From an uncultured Lachnobacterium sp. (GTDB lineage Bacteria; Bacillota; Clostridia; Lachnospirales; Lachnospiraceae): a stretch of 7,913 nt of DNA. The translations under genes were made by a program, and so were the position numbers. The stretch spans positions 1-7,913 of the forward strand of contig URYB01000114.1 in the NCBI GenBank assembly GCA_900552085.1, in the 5' to 3' direction. Shown in pieces: positions 6,394 to 7,913 of the stretch (the stretch's first letter is position 1; every line of letters begins with the position of its first letter). The notes under the pieces were generated by a model that was not told where the DNA came from, did not search any database, and saw nothing but the letters and a program-made list of their open reading frames with translations.

Positions 6394-7704
6394 GTGATTG
6401 AGAAGGCAAAAAAATATTTGCAGCTTATGGATCGGACTTTTTACAAAAGTTATGGGAAAGTTGCAAAGGTAGTCGGACTTACAATTGAATCAGTTGGACC
6501 GAAAGCACGCCTGGGGGATTTGTGCAGGATATATCCGGGAGAAGATCAGAAGGAACATGTGATTGCTGAAGTGGTAGGATTTCATGATTCCAAGTTAATT
6601 CTGATGCCGGTAGACAGTGTGGAAGGTGTTGGCGTTGGATGCGTAGTAGAGAATACCGGGCATCCATTGTCTGTTTTGGTGAGCGATGAACTTTTGGGAC
6701 ATACGCTGGATGGAATTGGACGTCTCAGCGATTGTGAGAAAGAAGTTCATGGAGAATATTATCCGTTGGAACAGGCACCGCCGGATCCTATGGATCGTGA
6801 AATTATCAGCGAAGTTTTGCCGTTGGGAGTTAAGGCAGTAGATGGCTTGATTACAGTTGGAAAAGGCCAGAGAATTGGCGTTTTTGCCGGATCTGGTGTA
6901 GGTAAAAGTACGCTGCTTGGCATGTTTGCCCGCAATACGAAGGCGGATGTTAATGTGATTGCGCTGATTGGTGAGCGCGGTCGAGAGGTGCGTGAGTTTA
7001 TTGAACGAGATCTTGGTCCGGAAGGCATGGCGAGATCTGTTGTTGTTGTTGCAACTTCCGATAAACCGGCACTGATCCGCAATAAATGTGCAAAAACGGC
7101 GACGGCAGTTGCAGAGTATTTTCGTGATCAGGGAAAAGATGTTTTGTTGATGATGGATTCGATGACACGATTTTCACAGGCGCAGAGAGAAATCGGTCTC
7201 GCATCCGGAGAACCACCTGTTACAAGAGGATATCCGCCGAGTGTATATTCGGAAATGCCAAAGCTTCTTGAACGCGCGGGAACAAATGATAAAGGTTCTA
7301 TTACAGGACTCTACACGGTATTGGTAGATGGTGATGATTTTAATGAACCGATTACAGATACGGCAAGAGGAATTCTGGATGGACATATTATGCTGGATCG
7401 CAAACTCGGTCACAAGAATCATTACCCGGCCATTGATATTTTGCAGAGCATTTCCCGTGTCATGAATTCTATTGTTACTAAGGAACACAAAGCATTGGCG
7501 GGCAAATTGAAAAATGTGCTTGCGACATACAATGAAGCGGAAGATCTGATCAATATCGGTGCGTATAAGAATGGCTCCAATCCGGATATTGATTATGCAA
7601 TCCGAAAAATTAAAGATGTTAATGCATTTTTGTGCCAGGGAACGGACGAAAAATTTACGTTTGATGAAGAAATAGAATTACTTGCAAAAGTGTTCGAAAA
7701 TTAA
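6394..7704 (+). CDS. fliI: flagellum-specific export ATPase FliI (GTG start)
   Basis: FliI is the hexameric, F1-beta-like ATPase that helps unload chaperones and feed rod, hook and filament proteins into the export gate. The protein has 436 residues, normal length. The N-terminal beta-barrel region (about 18-90) follows a short FliH-binding helix. The Walker A motif is GSGVGKST (166-173). The GERGREV segment (193-199) carries the family's catalytic glutamate (194). Walker B is LLMMDS with Asp255. The ATPase alpha/beta signature PAIDILQSIS (345-354) is intact, and the ERAG and DGDDFNEPI-TDTARGILDG blocks are typical of FliI/SctN. The start is GTG 6394, with GGAG (6383-6386) 7 bases upstream; no in-frame ATG fits better. 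It lies 15 bases after fliH and 23 before fliJ. Confidence 0.98.
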   Translation: MIEKAKKYLQLMDRTFYKSYGKVAKVVGLTIESVGPKARLGDLCRIYPGEDQKEHVIAEVVGFHDSKLILMPVDSVEGVGVGCVVENTGHPLSVLVSDELLGHTLDGIGRLSDCEKEVHGEYYPLEQAPPDPMDREIISEVLPLGVKAVDGLITVGKGQRIGVFAGSGVGKSTLLGMFARNTKADVNVIALIGERGREVREFIERDLGPEGMARSVVVVATSDKPALIRNKCAKTATAVAEYFRDQGKDVLLMMDSMTRFSQAQREIGLASGEPPVTRGYPPSVYSEMPKLLERAGTNDKGSITGLYTVLVDGDDFNEPITDTARGILDGHIMLDRKLGHKNHYPAIDILQSISRVMNSIVTKEHKALAGKLKNVLATYNEAEDLINIGAYKNGSNPDIDYAIRKIKDVNAFLCQGTDEKFTFDEEIELLAKVFEN

Positions 7705-7727
7705 TGTGGTTGAAGGGGATGTAGCGT

Positions 7728-7913
7728 ATGGCAAAATTTGTCTACCAGATGCAGAATATACTGGATATTAAACTGAAACTGGAAACACAGGCAAAGATGG
7801 CTTATGGTGCAGCAAATCAAAAATATCTCGATGAACAGAATGTGTTGCAGGAATACATTATTCGACGGATGGGATATGAAAAGAATCTGAAAAATGCGAT
7901 GACAGGAAAACTG
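7728..7913 (+). CDS. fliJ: flagellar export protein FliJ, N-terminal part; cut by window end
   Basis: An open frame starts at ATG 7728 and runs for 62 codons to the last base without a stop. It begins MAKFVYQMQNILDIKLKLET and is followed by an alanine-, glutamine- and lysine-rich helical stretch with an LDEQNVLQEYIIRRMGYEKN segment. This is the pattern of FliJ: F.Y.LQ-.LD.K at the start, then a long coiled coil. FliJ acts as the central stalk of the FliI ring, like the F1 gamma subunit, and recycles export chaperones. AAGGGG (7713-7718) stands 9 bases before the ATG. Its place after fliI supports the call; low-complexity coiled coils alone would be weaker evidence. Confidence 0.9.
   Translation, partial: MAKFVYQMQNILDIKLKLETQAKMAYGAANQKYLDEQNVLQEYIIRRMGYEKNLKNAMTGKL

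Noticed and set aside
1..7913. Mobile element, CRISPR array, tRNA, phage or defence genes
   Set aside because: No transposase, integrase, direct-repeat array or tRNA-like sequence is visible. All coding space is taken by core housekeeping and flagellar genes of even composition.

Overview
This window is a stretch of Gram-positive chromosome from a motile Firmicute. The most likely source is Clostridia, family Lachnospiraceae (Roseburia, Agathobacter or Lachnospira-like). That placement is inference from gene order, protein character, moderate-to-low GC content and strong AGGAGG-type ribosome binding sites; no rRNA or species marker is present. Every gene reads on the + strand.

Region 1 (1-764): the 3' end of topA (DNA topoisomerase I) with three C-terminal zinc-finger modules, then a 92-base AT-rich gap. 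The gap holds a plausible sigma-A promoter for codY and three 15-mers that each match the CodY operator consensus at 12 of 15 positions. One lies over the -35 element and one at the predicted transcription start. Region 2 (765-1604): codY, the global nutrient-responsive repressor that senses branched-chain amino acids (and GTP in Bacillus), closed by a clear intrinsic terminator. Region 3 (1605-1708): the promoter region of a flagellar operon, with two possible -10/-35 pairings and a palindrome across the -10. Region 4 (1709-7913): a tightly packed operon flgB-flgC-fliE-fliF-fliG-fliH-fliI-fliJ, cut off by the window end inside fliJ.

The flagellar genes together specify the earliest assembly stages: the MS ring (FliF), the torque-transmitting switch ring (FliG), the proximal rod and its adaptor (FliE, FlgB, FlgC), and the export ATPase complex (FliH, FliI, FliJ). 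Gaps between genes run from an 8-base overlap (fliG/fliH) to 46 bases (flgC/fliE), and I see no internal terminator, so they probably form one transcript.

The order topA-codY-flgB-flgC-fliE-fliF-fliG-fliH-fliI-fliJ matches Bacillus subtilis, except that the genes lying between topA and codY there (trmFO, codV/xerC, clpQ, clpY) are absent here. I found no undescribed system. The points most worth checking are the possible CodY autoregulation cluster, the palindrome at the flgB promoter, the conserved codY-motility linkage, and two start-codon corrections (codY at 765, fliH at a TTG at 5557).
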